64,000 bases of DNA from Marinibaculum pumilum. GTDB lineage: Bacteria > Pseudomonadota > Alphaproteobacteria > Ferrovibrionales > Ferrovibrionaceae. The notes beneath the pieces were generated by a model. It was not told where the DNA came from and did not search any database. It saw nothing but the letters and a program-made list of their open reading frames with translations. This document shows positions 44,428-52,818 of the stretch, in pieces (within the stretch, counting starts at the first letter, position 1; every line of letters starts with the position of its first letter). Made by a program: the position numbers and the translations under genes. The stretch lies in NCBI RefSeq assembly GCF_042646425.1, contig NZ_JBHRTR010000034.1:124001-188000 (forward strand), in the 5' to 3' direction.

Positions 44428-45954
44428 ATGGTCAAGCAGCAGACATCGAGCGTGGTCGACGGGCGCATCCGCTGCGATGCCTGCCCGGTGATGTGCTACA
44501 TCGCCGACGGCAAGACCGGCGCCTGCGACCGCTATGCCAACGAGGGCGGCGACCTGGTGCGGGTCGACCCCTTCACCATCATCGAGAACACCGTCTCCGA
44601 GGGCGGCAAGGTGGTGCCCTTCCTGTCGCAGGAGGGGGAGACCTGGGACGGCGACATCGTCCAGGCGAACCGCTCCTTCGTCACCGCCGTCGGTGCCGGC
44701 ACCACCTATCCCGACTACAAGCCCGCGCCCTTCATCGTCTCGCAGCAGGTCGAAGGCGTCGACATGGTCACCGTGGTGACCGAGGGGATCTTCAGCTATT
44801 GCGGCGTGAAGGTGAAGATCGACACCGACCGCCATATCGGCCGCGAATGCGAGCCGGTGCGGGTCGCCGGCGAAGTGGTCGGCCATGTCACCACCGGCGA
44901 ATACGGCTCGCAGATGATGGCGCTGGGCGGGGTGAAGCACCTGACCGGCGGCAGCAAGAAGGAGGGCCGGGTCACCTGCGACGCCATGCTGAAGCTGTGC
45001 AACGGCGAGGCGGTGGAGATGCAGGTCGACGGCGGCGCGAACCTGGTGGTGCAGGCCGCCAAGCCGCCGGTGATCAACGGCGCCCTTGAGGAACGCATGC
45101 GGGTCGGCTGCGGCTCCGCCACCATCGGCATGTTCGCCAAGCAATGGTACGGCCATGTGGACGAGGTGGTGGTGGTCGACGACCACATCACCGGCATCCT
45201 GTCGGAGCATCAGGCCGGCAAGCTGCTGGACGTTCAGCCGACAGGGATCAAGATCCGCGGCCGCCGCTCCACGCCCGGGCGCTATTTCCAGGTGGCGGAG
45301 CCAGGCACCGGCTGGGGCGGCACCGACATCACCGACCCGCTGTCGATCCTGGAGCCGTTCGATCCGAAGGTCGCGAAGCCGGGCCTGACCATGCTGATGG
45401 TCTCCACCACCGGCGACCAGTACGGCTACTATGTCCTGGACGGCGAGCTGAAGCCGCAGCCTGCCGAGCTGCCGGAGGCGCTGCACGAATCCGTCGACCG
45501 CATCGCCGAGAACTGCGAGCCGGCGCTCTGTTCCGTCCTCTTCATGGGCGGGGCGGGCGGTTCGCTGCGCGCCGGGGTGACGGAGAACCCGGTGCGGCTG
45601 ACCCGGTCGGTGAAGGATGCCTTGACCCATGTCTCCTGCGGCGGCGTGCCGGTCTATGTCTGGCCGGGCGGCGGTATCACGGTGATGGTCGACGTCTCGC
45701 TGATGCCGTCGCAGTCCTTCGGCTATGTGCCGACGCCGGCGCTGGTGGCGCCGATCGAGTTCACCATGCGGCTGGCCGATTACGAGCAGCTGGGCGGCCA
45801 TATGAGCGCGGTGCAGCCGATCGATGCAGTGCAGGGCCAGGCGGGTCGCCGCCTGCGCGGCCGCGACGACGTGCCCTGGCCCACCGACGAAAGCCATTTC
45901 CGCTGGAAGGACCGTACCGGTGCTGCGCCGCCGGCGACCAAGGAGAAGACCTGA
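44428..45954 (+). CDS. hnr: 6-hydroxynicotinate reductase-like iron-sulfur protein
   Basis: 508 residues. Near the N-terminus CDACPVMCYIADGKTGACDR places four cysteines for a [4Fe-4S] cluster. The rest is Gly-rich and unrelated to common reductases. Recognised as the family of 6-hydroxynicotinate reductase (Hnr), which reduces the ring to 1,4,5,6-tetrahydro-6-oxonicotinate in fermenting clostridia; the reaction also occurs in Azorhizobium. Position directly after the hydroxylase supports this. Starts 13 bp after it and ends 3 bp before the first PF06684 gene. The symbol follows the clostridial name; activity is inferred. Confidence 0.78.
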   Translation: MVKQQTSSVVDGRIRCDACPVMCYIADGKTGACDRYANEGGDLVRVDPFTIIENTVSEGGKVVPFLSQEGETWDGDIVQANRSFVTAVGAGTTYPDYKPAPFIVSQQVEGVDMVTVVTEGIFSYCGVKVKIDTDRHIGRECEPVRVAGEVVGHVTTGEYGSQMMALGGVKHLTGGSKKEGRVTCDAMLKLCNGEAVEMQVDGGANLVVQAAKPPVINGALEERMRVGCGSATIGMFAKQWYGHVDEVVVVDDHITGILSEHQAGKLLDVQPTGIKIRGRRSTPGRYFQVAEPGTGWGGTDITDPLSILEPFDPKVAKPGLTMLMVSTTGDQYGYYVLDGELKPQPAELPEALHESVDRIAENCEPALCSVLFMGGAGGSLRAGVTENPVRLTRSVKDALTHVSCGGVPVYVWPGGGITVMVDVSLMPSQSFGYVPTPALVAPIEFTMRLADYEQLGGHMSAVQPIDAVQGQAGRRLRGRDDVPWPTDESHFRWKDRTGAAPPATKEKT

Positions 45955-45956
45955 CG

Positions 45957-46541
45957 ATGCCCGATGTCGTGATCCGCAAGACCCTGTCGGTGGTGGAGGA
46001 GATCTTCCACGAAGGCGGCCCGCCGGCGGAGGTGCCGCTGCGCCGCGCCGCCGCGGTGTCGGTGATCGCGAACCCCTTCGCCGGCCGCTATGTCGAAGAG
46101 ATCGCCGGCTTCATGGAGGACCTGAAGCCGCTGGGTCTGCAGATGGCGAAGCTCCTGATCGACCGGCTGGGCGGTGACCCGAAGGCGGTCGAGGGCTATG
46201 GCAAGGGCGCCATCGTCGGCACCGCGGGGGAACTGGAGCATGGCGCGCTGTGGCACGTGCCGGGCGGCTACGCCATGCGCGAGGCGCTGGGCAATGCCGC
46301 CGCGATCGTGCCTTCGACGAAGAAGGTCGGCGCCCCGGGCACAAGGCTCGACGTGCCGGTGACGCATATCAACGCGTCCTATGTGCGCAGCCATTTCGAC
46401 GCGATGGAGGTCAGCATGGCCGACGCGCCGCGGGCGGACGAGATGGCGCTGATCCTGGTGATGACCACCGGCCAGCGCATCCATGCCCGGGTCGGCGGGC
46501 TGAAGGCATCCGAGGTGAAGGGGGAGGACGGGCTGCGATGA
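45957..46541 (+). CDS. PF06684 ('amino acid synthesis') family protein, copy 1
   Basis: 194 residues. Motifs VSVIANPFAGRYVEEI, YGKGAIVGTAGELEHGALWH, PSTKKVGAPGTRLDVP and the C-terminal VGGLKASEVKGEDGLR mark the PF06684 family, whose biochemical role is not established. It is a clear paralogue of the next gene (same length, same motifs). It lies 3 bp after the reductase gene and overlaps its paralogue by 4 bp. The pair likely acts as a heteromeric unit in ring breakdown or amide hydrolysis (inference). Confidence 0.85.
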   Translation: MPDVVIRKTLSVVEEIFHEGGPPAEVPLRRAAAVSVIANPFAGRYVEEIAGFMEDLKPLGLQMAKLLIDRLGGDPKAVEGYGKGAIVGTAGELEHGALWHVPGGYAMREALGNAAAIVPSTKKVGAPGTRLDVPVTHINASYVRSHFDAMEVSMADAPRADEMALILVMTTGQRIHARVGGLKASEVKGEDGLR

Positions 46542-47122
46542 AGGCCGAGATCCGCAAGATTGCCGTGCTGGTGGAGGAAACCCATCGAGAGATGGGGCGG
46601 GAGATCGTGCCGCCGACCCGCAAGGCGGCCGCGGTGGCGGTGATCGCCAATCCTTTCGCCGGCAAGTATGTCGACGACCTGGAGTTGCTGATGCAGATCG
46701 GCGAGGAGCTGGGCGGCCTGCTGGGCCGCCGCTGCGTCGAGGCACTGGGCATCGCGCCGGGCCAGGCGGAAAGCTACGGTAAGGCTGCAATGGTCGGCGA
46801 GAACGGCGAGCTGGAGCATGCCGCCGCGATCCTGCATCCGCGCATGGGCAAGCCGCTGCGCGCGGAGGTGGAGAAGGGCGCCGCCCTGGTGCCCTCGTCG
46901 AAGAAGATCGGCGGGCCGGGCCAACGCCTGGATATCCCGCTGGGCCACAAGCACGCCGCCTATGTCCGGTCGCATTTCGACGGGATGGAGGTCTGCCTGA
47001 ACGATGCGCCGCGGGCGAACGAGATCATGGTCGCGATCGCGGTCACCGATTCCGGCCGGCCGCTGCCGCGGGTCGGCGGCCTGACGGTCGACGAGATCAA
47101 GGGCGAGGACGGCCTGCGATAG
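46538..47122 (+). CDS. PF06684 family protein, copy 2
   Basis: 194 residues, paralogue of the preceding protein. VAVIANPFAGKYVDDL, YGKAAMVGENGELEHAAAIL, PSSKKIGGPGQRLDIPLGHK, YVRSHFDGMEV and IKGEDGLR align with copy 1 throughout. Differences cluster in the first 25 residues and around positions 90-105. The shared start/stop ATGA indicates equal expression of the two. No catalytic residues are known for the family, but the HAxYVRSHFD region is conserved in both copies. Confidence 0.85.
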   Translation: MKAEIRKIAVLVEETHREMGREIVPPTRKAAAVAVIANPFAGKYVDDLELLMQIGEELGGLLGRRCVEALGIAPGQAESYGKAAMVGENGELEHAAAILHPRMGKPLRAEVEKGAALVPSSKKIGGPGQRLDIPLGHKHAAYVRSHFDGMEVCLNDAPRANEIMVAIAVTDSGRPLPRVGGLTVDEIKGEDGLR

Positions 47123-47129
47123 GATTCAA

Positions 47130-47206
47130 CCGCCGCGCAGACGGCGGGTGGAAAGCGGGGGAACGCCGGTGCACCGGCGTTGCCGGGGCCTGCCGATGGC
47201 AGGCCC
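47130..47206 (+). other. three stem-loops upstream of the binding-protein gene
   Basis: CCGCCG/CGGCGG (47130-47147), the perfect palindrome ACGCCGGTGCACCGGCGT (47163-47180) and a 9-bp hairpin GGGCCTGCC/GGCAGGCCC (47186-47206) follow each other. None has a T-tract. They probably mark mRNA processing or stabilisation at the boundary between enzymes and the abundant binding protein. Confidence 0.5.
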
Positions 47207-47278
47207 TGCAGAGAGGCGACAGGTCAGCATGTCGTGACGGGGTCCGACGGACCGAAGTCCAGAACGGGAGATGGAAGA

Positions 47279-48496
47279 ATGGGGATGATGACGAAACTGG
47301 CGACCGGGGTGGCCGCCGCCGCATTCGCCGCGGTGACGGCGTTCGCGCCGGGCGCACAGGCCGCCGACCCGGTCAAGATCGGCGATTTCAACAGCTATTC
47401 GCGGATGGCGGCCTTCGCGGTGCCGGCGCGCTACGGTGCCGAACTGGCGGTGGAGCAGATCAACGCTGCCGGCGGCGTGCTTGGCGGCCGGCCGATCGAG
47501 TTCATCACCCGCGACGACAAGGGCGATCCGGGCGAGGCGGTGAAGATCGCCGAGGAGCTGTTCGACCGCGAGAACGTGGTGATGCTGACCGGCGGCTTCC
47601 TGTCCCATGTCGGCCTGGCGGTCGCGTCCTATGCCGACCAGAAGAAGAAGCTGTTCCTGGCCTCCGAGCCGCTGGCCGATTCCATGGTCTGGGAAAGCGG
47701 CAATCCCTACACCTTCCGGCTGCGGGCCTCGACGTACATGCAGTCGGCCATGCTGGCCGATATCGCCGCGAAGAGCGGCGCCAAGCGCTGGGCGACGATC
47801 GCGCCGAACTATGCCTACGGCAAGGAGGCGGTCGCGTCCTTCAAGCAGCTGCTGAAGGAGGCGAACCCGGAGGTGGAGTTCGTCGCCGAGCAGTGGCCGG
47901 GCCTGTTCAAGATCGACGCCACCGCCGAGGTGCAGGCGCTGAACGCCGCCAATGTCGACGGCATCTTCAACGTCACCTTCGGCCCCGACCTGGCCAAGTT
48001 CGTGCGCGAGGGCACGATCCGCGGCCTGTTCGAGGACAAGACCGTGGTCAGCCTGCTGACCGGCGAGCCGGACTACCTGCTGCCGCTGAAGGACGAGGCG
48101 CCGGAAGGCTGGCTGGTGACCGGCTATCCCTGGTACGACATCAAGGACCCGGCGCATGACGCCTTCGTCAAGGCGTACCAGGAGCGCTGGGGCGAGGATC
48201 CGCGGATCGGTTCGATCGTCGGCTACAACACCATGCTGGCGGTGCAGGCGGCGCTGGAAAAGGCCGGCTCCACCGACACCGAGGCCCTGCGCCAGGCGAT
48301 GGAAGGCCTGACCTTCGACAGCCCGATGGGCCCGATCACCTTCCGCGAGATCGACAACCAGTCGACGATGGGCGCCTGGGTCGGCAAGACGAAGCTCGTC
48401 GACGGCAGCGGCATCATGGTCGATTGGGAGTATTTCGACGGCGCCGACTACCTGCCGTCGGACGAGGTGGTGAAGCAGCGCCGCCCGGCGGAGTGA
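47279..48496 (+). CDS. branched-chain-type ABC transporter substrate-binding protein
   Basis: Periplasmic receptor of 405 residues (LivJ-like, type I fold). It has a signal peptide to about GAQAA, then DPVKIGDFNSYSRMAAFAVP and ELAVEQINAAGGVLGGRPIE. In this operon it probably delivers nicotinate or a related N-heterocyclic acid rather than leucine, as this transporter class serves many aromatic acids. Strong hairpins flank the gene on both sides, consistent with raised mRNA stability. GGGAG 11 bp before the ATG. Confidence 0.9.
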   Translation: MGMMTKLATGVAAAAFAAVTAFAPGAQAADPVKIGDFNSYSRMAAFAVPARYGAELAVEQINAAGGVLGGRPIEFITRDDKGDPGEAVKIAEELFDRENVVMLTGGFLSHVGLAVASYADQKKKLFLASEPLADSMVWESGNPYTFRLRASTYMQSAMLADIAAKSGAKRWATIAPNYAYGKEAVASFKQLLKEANPEVEFVAEQWPGLFKIDATAEVQALNAANVDGIFNVTFGPDLAKFVREGTIRGLFEDKTVVSLLTGEPDYLLPLKDEAPEGWLVTGYPWYDIKDPAHDAFVKAYQERWGEDPRIGSIVGYNTMLAVQAALEKAGSTDTEALRQAMEGLTFDSPMGPITFREIDNQSTMGAWVGKTKLVDGSGIMVDWEYFDGADYLPSDEVVKQRRPAE

Positions 48497-48521
48497 GCCT
48501 CCGTTCCGTCTGATCCGTCTT

Positions 48522-48548
48522 CCCCCGCGGCCCTGGCGGCCGCGGGGG
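48522..48548 (+). other. strong stem-loop after the binding-protein gene
   Basis: Perfect 11-bp stem CCCCCGCGGCC/GGCCGCGGGGG with a 5-nt loop, 25 bp after the stop, and no T-tract. Likely protects the 3' end of the binding-protein mRNA and reduces read-through into the permease. Confidence 0.6.
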
Positions 48549-48654
48549 AGGGCAGCCTGCCGCGTCGCACCGGGCCGCAGCCCGGCGCGAGGGGCGGGCG
48601 CAACCCGGGGCCGGCCGCCCTGCCCGGACGGCCCATCGCGGAGGTGATTGCGGT

Positions 48655-50529
48655 ATGGGGTTCTTCATCGCCCAGATCCTGGGGGGACTGGGCAATGCCG
48701 CGGCGCTGTTCCTGGTGGCGGCCGGCCTGTCGCTGATCTTCGGCGTGACCCGCGTGGTGAATTTCGCTCACGGGTCGCTCTACATGCTCGGCGCCTATTT
48801 CGCCTATTTCATCGTCCTGGCGATGGAGAATGCCGGTTTCGACGGCATCTTCGGCTTCTGGTTCTCCGTCCTCGTCGCCGCGATCGGCGTCGCGATCGTC
48901 GGCCTGGTGATCGAGATCCTGGTGCTGCGCCCGGTGTATCGCGCGCCGGAGCTGTTCCAGCTGGTCGCGACCTTCGGCGTGATCCTGGTGATCCAGGACC
49001 TGGCGCTGATGGTGTTCGGGCCGGAGGACCTGCTGGGCCCGCGTGCGCCGGGCCTGAAGGGGATCATCCGCATCGGCGACGGCATCGTCACCGAATATGA
49101 CGTGGCGCTGATCGTGGTCGCGCTGCTGGTCCTGGTCGGCCTGGGTCTGCTGATGCAGCGCACCCGGATCGGCGTGCTGGTGCGCGCGGCAACCCAGGAC
49201 CGGGAGATGGTCGGCGCGCTGGGGGTCAACCAGTCCTGGCTGTTCACCGGCATCTTCATGCTGGGTTCCGCGCTGGCGGGCCTGGGCGGCGCGCTGCAGC
49301 TGCCGAAGGGCGGCGCAGACCTGCTGATGGACTTCAACATCCTGGCGGCGATCTTCGTCGTGGTCGTGATCGGCGGCATGGGCAGCCTCAAGGGCGCCTT
49401 CGTCGCCGCGGCGATCATCTCGGTCGTGAACGTGTTCGGCGTGCGCTACCTGCCTTCCAGCACCCTTGTCCTGATGTTCGTGGTGATGGCGATCGTCCTG
49501 ATCACCCGGCCCTACGGCCTGTTCGGGCGCGAGGAGCGGCCGGGGGAGCATGGCCAGCAGGGTTCGCCGCAACGGCCGATCCGCCCGGCCGGCACCACGG
49601 GCAAGCTGCTCTGGGGCCTGCTGCTGGTGGCCCTGGCGGTGCTGCCGTTTCTCGGCGACCGCTACCTGCTGGTGCTGATGATCGACATCGTCGTGCTCAG
49701 CCTGTTCGCCGCCAGCCTGCATTTCATCCTGTCGACCGGCGGCCTTGTCTCCTTCGGCCATGCCGCCTTCTACGGCGGCGGCGTCTATGCCGGCGCGCTG
49801 CTGGTCACCTATGCCCAGGCGCCGATGGAACTCGCGCTCTTGCTGGCGCCGCTTCTGGCGGGCCTGCTGGCGATCATCATCGGCTGGTTCTGCATTCGCC
49901 TGACCGGCGTCTATTTCGCGATGCTGACCCTGGCCTTCTCGCAACTGCTCTGGTCGATCGCCTTCCAGTGGACGGAGGTGACCCGCGGCGATGACGGCCT
50001 GCTGAACATCTGGCCGTCGGACTGGGCCTCCTCCACCTTCGTCTACTACTATCTGGTCCTGGTGCTGGGGGCGGGCGGCATCATCCTGCTGCGCCATGTC
50101 ACCCATTCGCCCTTCGGCTATGCATTGCGCGGCACCAGGGATTCGGAGCTGCGGGCGGAGGCCACCGGCATCAACGCCCGCCATGTCCGCTGGGCGGCCT
50201 TCACCTTCGCCGGCGTGATGGCCGGCCTGGCCGGCACGCTGTTCGTCTTCTCCAAGGGCAGCGCCTTTCCCACCGAGCTGGAGATCGCGCGTTCCTTCGA
50301 TGCCATCATCATGGTGTTCTTCGGCGGCGTGCAGAACCTGTCCGGACCGTTCGTCGGCGCCGGTGCCTTCACCCTGCTGGAGGACTGGCTGTCGCGGTTC
50401 GAATATTGGCGTCTGTGCCTGGGCCTGGCGATCATCGCCGTGGTGGTGATCGCGCCGGAGGGTATTGCCGGCGGGCTGGAACGGCTGGCCATGCGCCTCG
50501 GCCTGCGCGGACGGGAGGAACGGGCATGA
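48655..50529 (+). CDS. fused ABC permease (LivH-LivM in one chain)
   Basis: Inner-membrane protein of 624 residues. Residues 1-290 match LivH (GLSLIFGVTRVVNFAHGSLY), then a hydrophilic linker at about 290-315, then a LivM half (FILSTGGLVSFGHAAFYGGG; ALRGTRDSELRAEATGIN). The two permeases are separate genes in most operons. It overlaps the ATPase gene downstream (ATGA) and lies after the receptor gene, separated by a hairpin. Confidence 0.92.
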   Translation: MGFFIAQILGGLGNAAALFLVAAGLSLIFGVTRVVNFAHGSLYMLGAYFAYFIVLAMENAGFDGIFGFWFSVLVAAIGVAIVGLVIEILVLRPVYRAPELFQLVATFGVILVIQDLALMVFGPEDLLGPRAPGLKGIIRIGDGIVTEYDVALIVVALLVLVGLGLLMQRTRIGVLVRAATQDREMVGALGVNQSWLFTGIFMLGSALAGLGGALQLPKGGADLLMDFNILAAIFVVVVIGGMGSLKGAFVAAAIISVVNVFGVRYLPSSTLVLMFVVMAIVLITRPYGLFGREERPGEHGQQGSPQRPIRPAGTTGKLLWGLLLVALAVLPFLGDRYLLVLMIDIVVLSLFAASLHFILSTGGLVSFGHAAFYGGGVYAGALLVTYAQAPMELALLLAPLLAGLLAIIIGWFCIRLTGVYFAMLTLAFSQLLWSIAFQWTEVTRGDDGLLNIWPSDWASSTFVYYYLVLVLGAGGIILLRHVTHSPFGYALRGTRDSELRAEATGINARHVRWAAFTFAGVMAGLAGTLFVFSKGSAFPTELEIARSFDAIIMVFFGGVQNLSGPFVGAGAFTLLEDWLSRFEYWRLCLGLAIIAVVVIAPEGIAGGLERLAMRLGLRGREERA

Positions 50530-51326
50530 CCGAGGCGGTACTGGAGGTCAGCAACCTTTCCAAGTCGTTCGGCGGCGTCGATGCGGTGCGCGACGTCTCC
50601 TTCGCCCTCGCGCCGGGCGAGCTGCTGGCGATGATCGGCCCGAACGGCGCCGGCAAGACCACCTGCTTCAACATGATCAGCGGCCAGCTGTCGCCGAACC
50701 GCGGCTCGATCGCCTTCCGTGGCGCCGACGGCGAGCGGCGGGAACTGGTCGGGCTGCGGCCGCGGGAGATCTGGCGCCTGGGGGTCGGGCGCACTTTCCA
50801 GATCACCGCCACCTATCCGTCGATGACGGTGGCGGAGAATGTGCAGATGGCGCTGATCTCCCACAACCGCCGCATCTTCAACCCGACGCGGCTGGCCCGC
50901 GCGCTGTACCGCGACCGGGCGCTGGAACTGCTGGAGACGGTGGGCATGGCGGAGCAGGCCGACCGCGCCGCCAGCATCCTGGCCTATGGCGACCTGAAGC
51001 GGATGGAGCTGGCGATTGCGCTGGCGAACGAGCCGCGGCTGCTGCTGATGGACGAACCCACCGCCGGCATGGCGCCGCAGGAGCGGATCGAGCTGATGAA
51101 GCTGACGGCGGGGATCGTCCGCGACCAGGGGGTCAGCGTGCTGTTCACCGAGCATGATGTCGATGTCGTCTTTGCCCATTCCCACCGGGTGATGGTGCTG
51201 GCCCGCGGCCAGCTGATCGCGCAGGGCACGGCGGAGGAAGTTCGCGCAGACCCGCATGTCCAGGAGGTCTATCTGGGCGGCGGCACGACCTTCGGGCATG
51301 GCGCGGGGGAGGCGGAGCATGTCTGA
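50526..51326 (+). CDS. ABC transporter ATP-binding protein (LivG type)
   Basis: 266 residues. Walker A IGPNGAGKTTCFNMI (about 39-53), a signature region around ASILAYGDLKRMELAIALA, where the usual LSGG is replaced by LAYG as in many LivG proteins, and Walker B LLLMDEPTAGM. It powers the fused permease. Start and stop both overlap the neighbouring genes. Confidence 0.92.
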   Translation: MTEAVLEVSNLSKSFGGVDAVRDVSFALAPGELLAMIGPNGAGKTTCFNMISGQLSPNRGSIAFRGADGERRELVGLRPREIWRLGVGRTFQITATYPSMTVAENVQMALISHNRRIFNPTRLARALYRDRALELLETVGMAEQADRAASILAYGDLKRMELAIALANEPRLLLMDEPTAGMAPQERIELMKLTAGIVRDQGVSVLFTEHDVDVVFAHSHRVMVLARGQLIAQGTAEEVRADPHVQEVYLGGGTTFGHGAGEAEHV

Positions 51327-52056
51327 GCCGGGGACCATGCCTGGGGGCGGGAACATGCTTGAGGTCCGGGGTATCAACGCCTTCTACGGCCGCGCGCATA
51401 TCCTCTACGACGTCTCCCTGAACGTGCGGCCGGGCGAGGTGGTGGCGCTGCTGGGGCGCAACGGCGCGGGCAAGTCGACGACCATCAAGTCGATCATGCG
51501 CCTGGTCCGCTGCGACAGTGGCAGCGTGCATTTCGAGGGCCGCGATATCTCCCGCGCGCCGCCGCACCGGATCGCCCGCTCCGGCCTGGGCTATGTGCCG
51601 GAGGAACGGCGGATCTTCGGCGACCTGACGATCATGGAAAATCTGGAGGTCGGCCGGCAGCGGGCGCGCGACGGCGCGCCGCAATGGACCACGGAGAAGC
51701 TGTTCGAGCTGTTCCCCAACCTGCGGGAGCGGGCGCAGAACCTGGGCCGGCAGATGAGCGGCGGCGAACAGCAGATGCTGACCATCGCCCGCACCCTGAT
51801 GGGCAATCCGCGGCTGGTGCTGCTGGACGAGCCGTCGGAGGGGATCGCGCCGGTGATCGTGGAGCAGATGGCGAAGGCGATCACCACCCTGAAGCGGGAG
51901 GGCCTGTCGGTCCTGGTGTCCGAACAGAACCTGCATTTCGCGAAGCTGGTCTGCGACCGCGCCTATATCATCGAGAAGGGCCATGTGATGTACGAAGGCA
52001 CCTTCGACGACCTGGAGGCGCATCCCGAGGTGCGGCAGAAATACCTTGCCCTCTGA
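51319..52056 (+). CDS. ABC transporter ATP-binding protein (LivF type)
   Basis: 245 residues. Walker A LLGRNGAGKSTTIKSI, signature MSGGEQQMLTIARTL, Walker B LVLLDEPSEGIAP, and the typical LivF region GYVPEERRIFGDLT. It pairs with the LivG-type ATPase, whose gene overlaps it by 8 bp. Its stop overlaps the start of the MarR gene. Confidence 0.93.
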   Translation: MSEPGTMPGGGNMLEVRGINAFYGRAHILYDVSLNVRPGEVVALLGRNGAGKSTTIKSIMRLVRCDSGSVHFEGRDISRAPPHRIARSGLGYVPEERRIFGDLTIMENLEVGRQRARDGAPQWTTEKLFELFPNLRERAQNLGRQMSGGEQQMLTIARTLMGNPRLVLLDEPSEGIAPVIVEQMAKAITTLKREGLSVLVSEQNLHFAKLVCDRAYIIEKGHVMYEGTFDDLEAHPEVRQKYLAL

Positions 52057-52519
52057 GCCTGCAGCGGCGCTGCCGCGGCGCCCGCCGCCGGAGGCCGACG
52101 ATGGGCCGGGCTACCGCCTCGACCTCCAGGTCGGCTTCCTGCTGCGCAAGGCGCATCAACGGCACACGGCCATTTTCGCCCAGACCATTCCGCTCGGTCT
52201 GACGCCGACCCAGTTCTCCGCCCTGGTGAAGCTGGCGGAAGCCGGTCCCTGCTCGCAGAACTTCCTGGGCCGCCTGATCGCCGTGGACGTCGCCACCATC
52301 AAGGGTGTGGTCGACCGGCTCAAGGCCCGCGGCCTGGTGACAGCCACCACCGACCCTGAGGACCGCCGCCGCACCCTGCTGAGCCTGGCGCCGGAGGCGG
52401 AGGCCATGGTGTCGGCCCTGCACACGGCCGGCCGCGAGATCACCGAGAAGACCCTGGCACCGCTCTCGCCCGCGGAACGCCGCCAGCTCTGCGCCCTGCT
52501 GGAGAAGCTGTCGGAGTAG
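52046..52519 (+). CDS. MarR-family regulator of the nicotinate-type operon
   Basis: 157 residues. MarR core: YRLDLQVGFLLRKAHQRHTA, then LTPTQFSALVKLAEAGPCSQ, the recognition helix VDVATIKGVVDRLKARGLV and wing DPEDRRRTLLSL. The only available start is a TTG overlapping the last LivF codons; no in-frame ATG precedes the domain. As the last gene of the operon it most likely senses the substrate and controls the palindromes before the hydroxylase and enamidase genes. Confidence 0.87.
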   Translation: MPSEPAAALPRRPPPEADDGPGYRLDLQVGFLLRKAHQRHTAIFAQTIPLGLTPTQFSALVKLAEAGPCSQNFLGRLIAVDVATIKGVVDRLKARGLVTATTDPEDRRRTLLSLAPEAEAMVSALHTAGREITEKTLAPLSPAERRQLCALLEKLSE

Positions 52520-52577
52520 GGGGCCGGCTTTCGGTGTCGCCAATGACGCGGCATCGGTCTCCTTCGTTTTTCGAAAT

Positions 52578-52696
52578 CGTCACCCGCGGACTTGATCCGC
52601 GGGTCCATGGTTCCGCTGCCCAACGGCCTGGGGGGCTTGCCTGCACGATCGAGGCTGGCCGAGCGATGGACTGCCGGAACAAGTCCGGCAGTGACG
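52578..52696. repeat. REP-pair (BIME-like) element
   Basis: 119-bp element with ends CGTCAC and GTGACG. A hairpin near each end has the form CCCGCGG-ACTTGAT-CCGCGGG on the left and CTGCCGGA-ACAAG-TCCGGCAG on the right. The loops contain the ACTTGA-type core in opposite orientations. A second element of the same design lies at 55505. No coding sequence is apparent in the gap. Confidence 0.7.
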
Positions 52697-52818
52697 ACGG
52701 TTGGAGCCCCCCCTTCGAGCCGGCGTTTTCTCGCAACTCTTGTCCGAAATCAGCCATGCCCAATCGGAGCCCAGGGCGACAAGCCCGACGGTGACGAGCG
52801 GTGTGGAAACTGCGCCCT

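Noticed and set aside
41512..45897. Minus-strand open frame of 1461 codons
   Set aside because: Antisense to the molybdenum hydroxylase and reductase genes, whose motifs are unambiguous; repetitive His/Gln/Asp/Arg composition marks it as a shadow.
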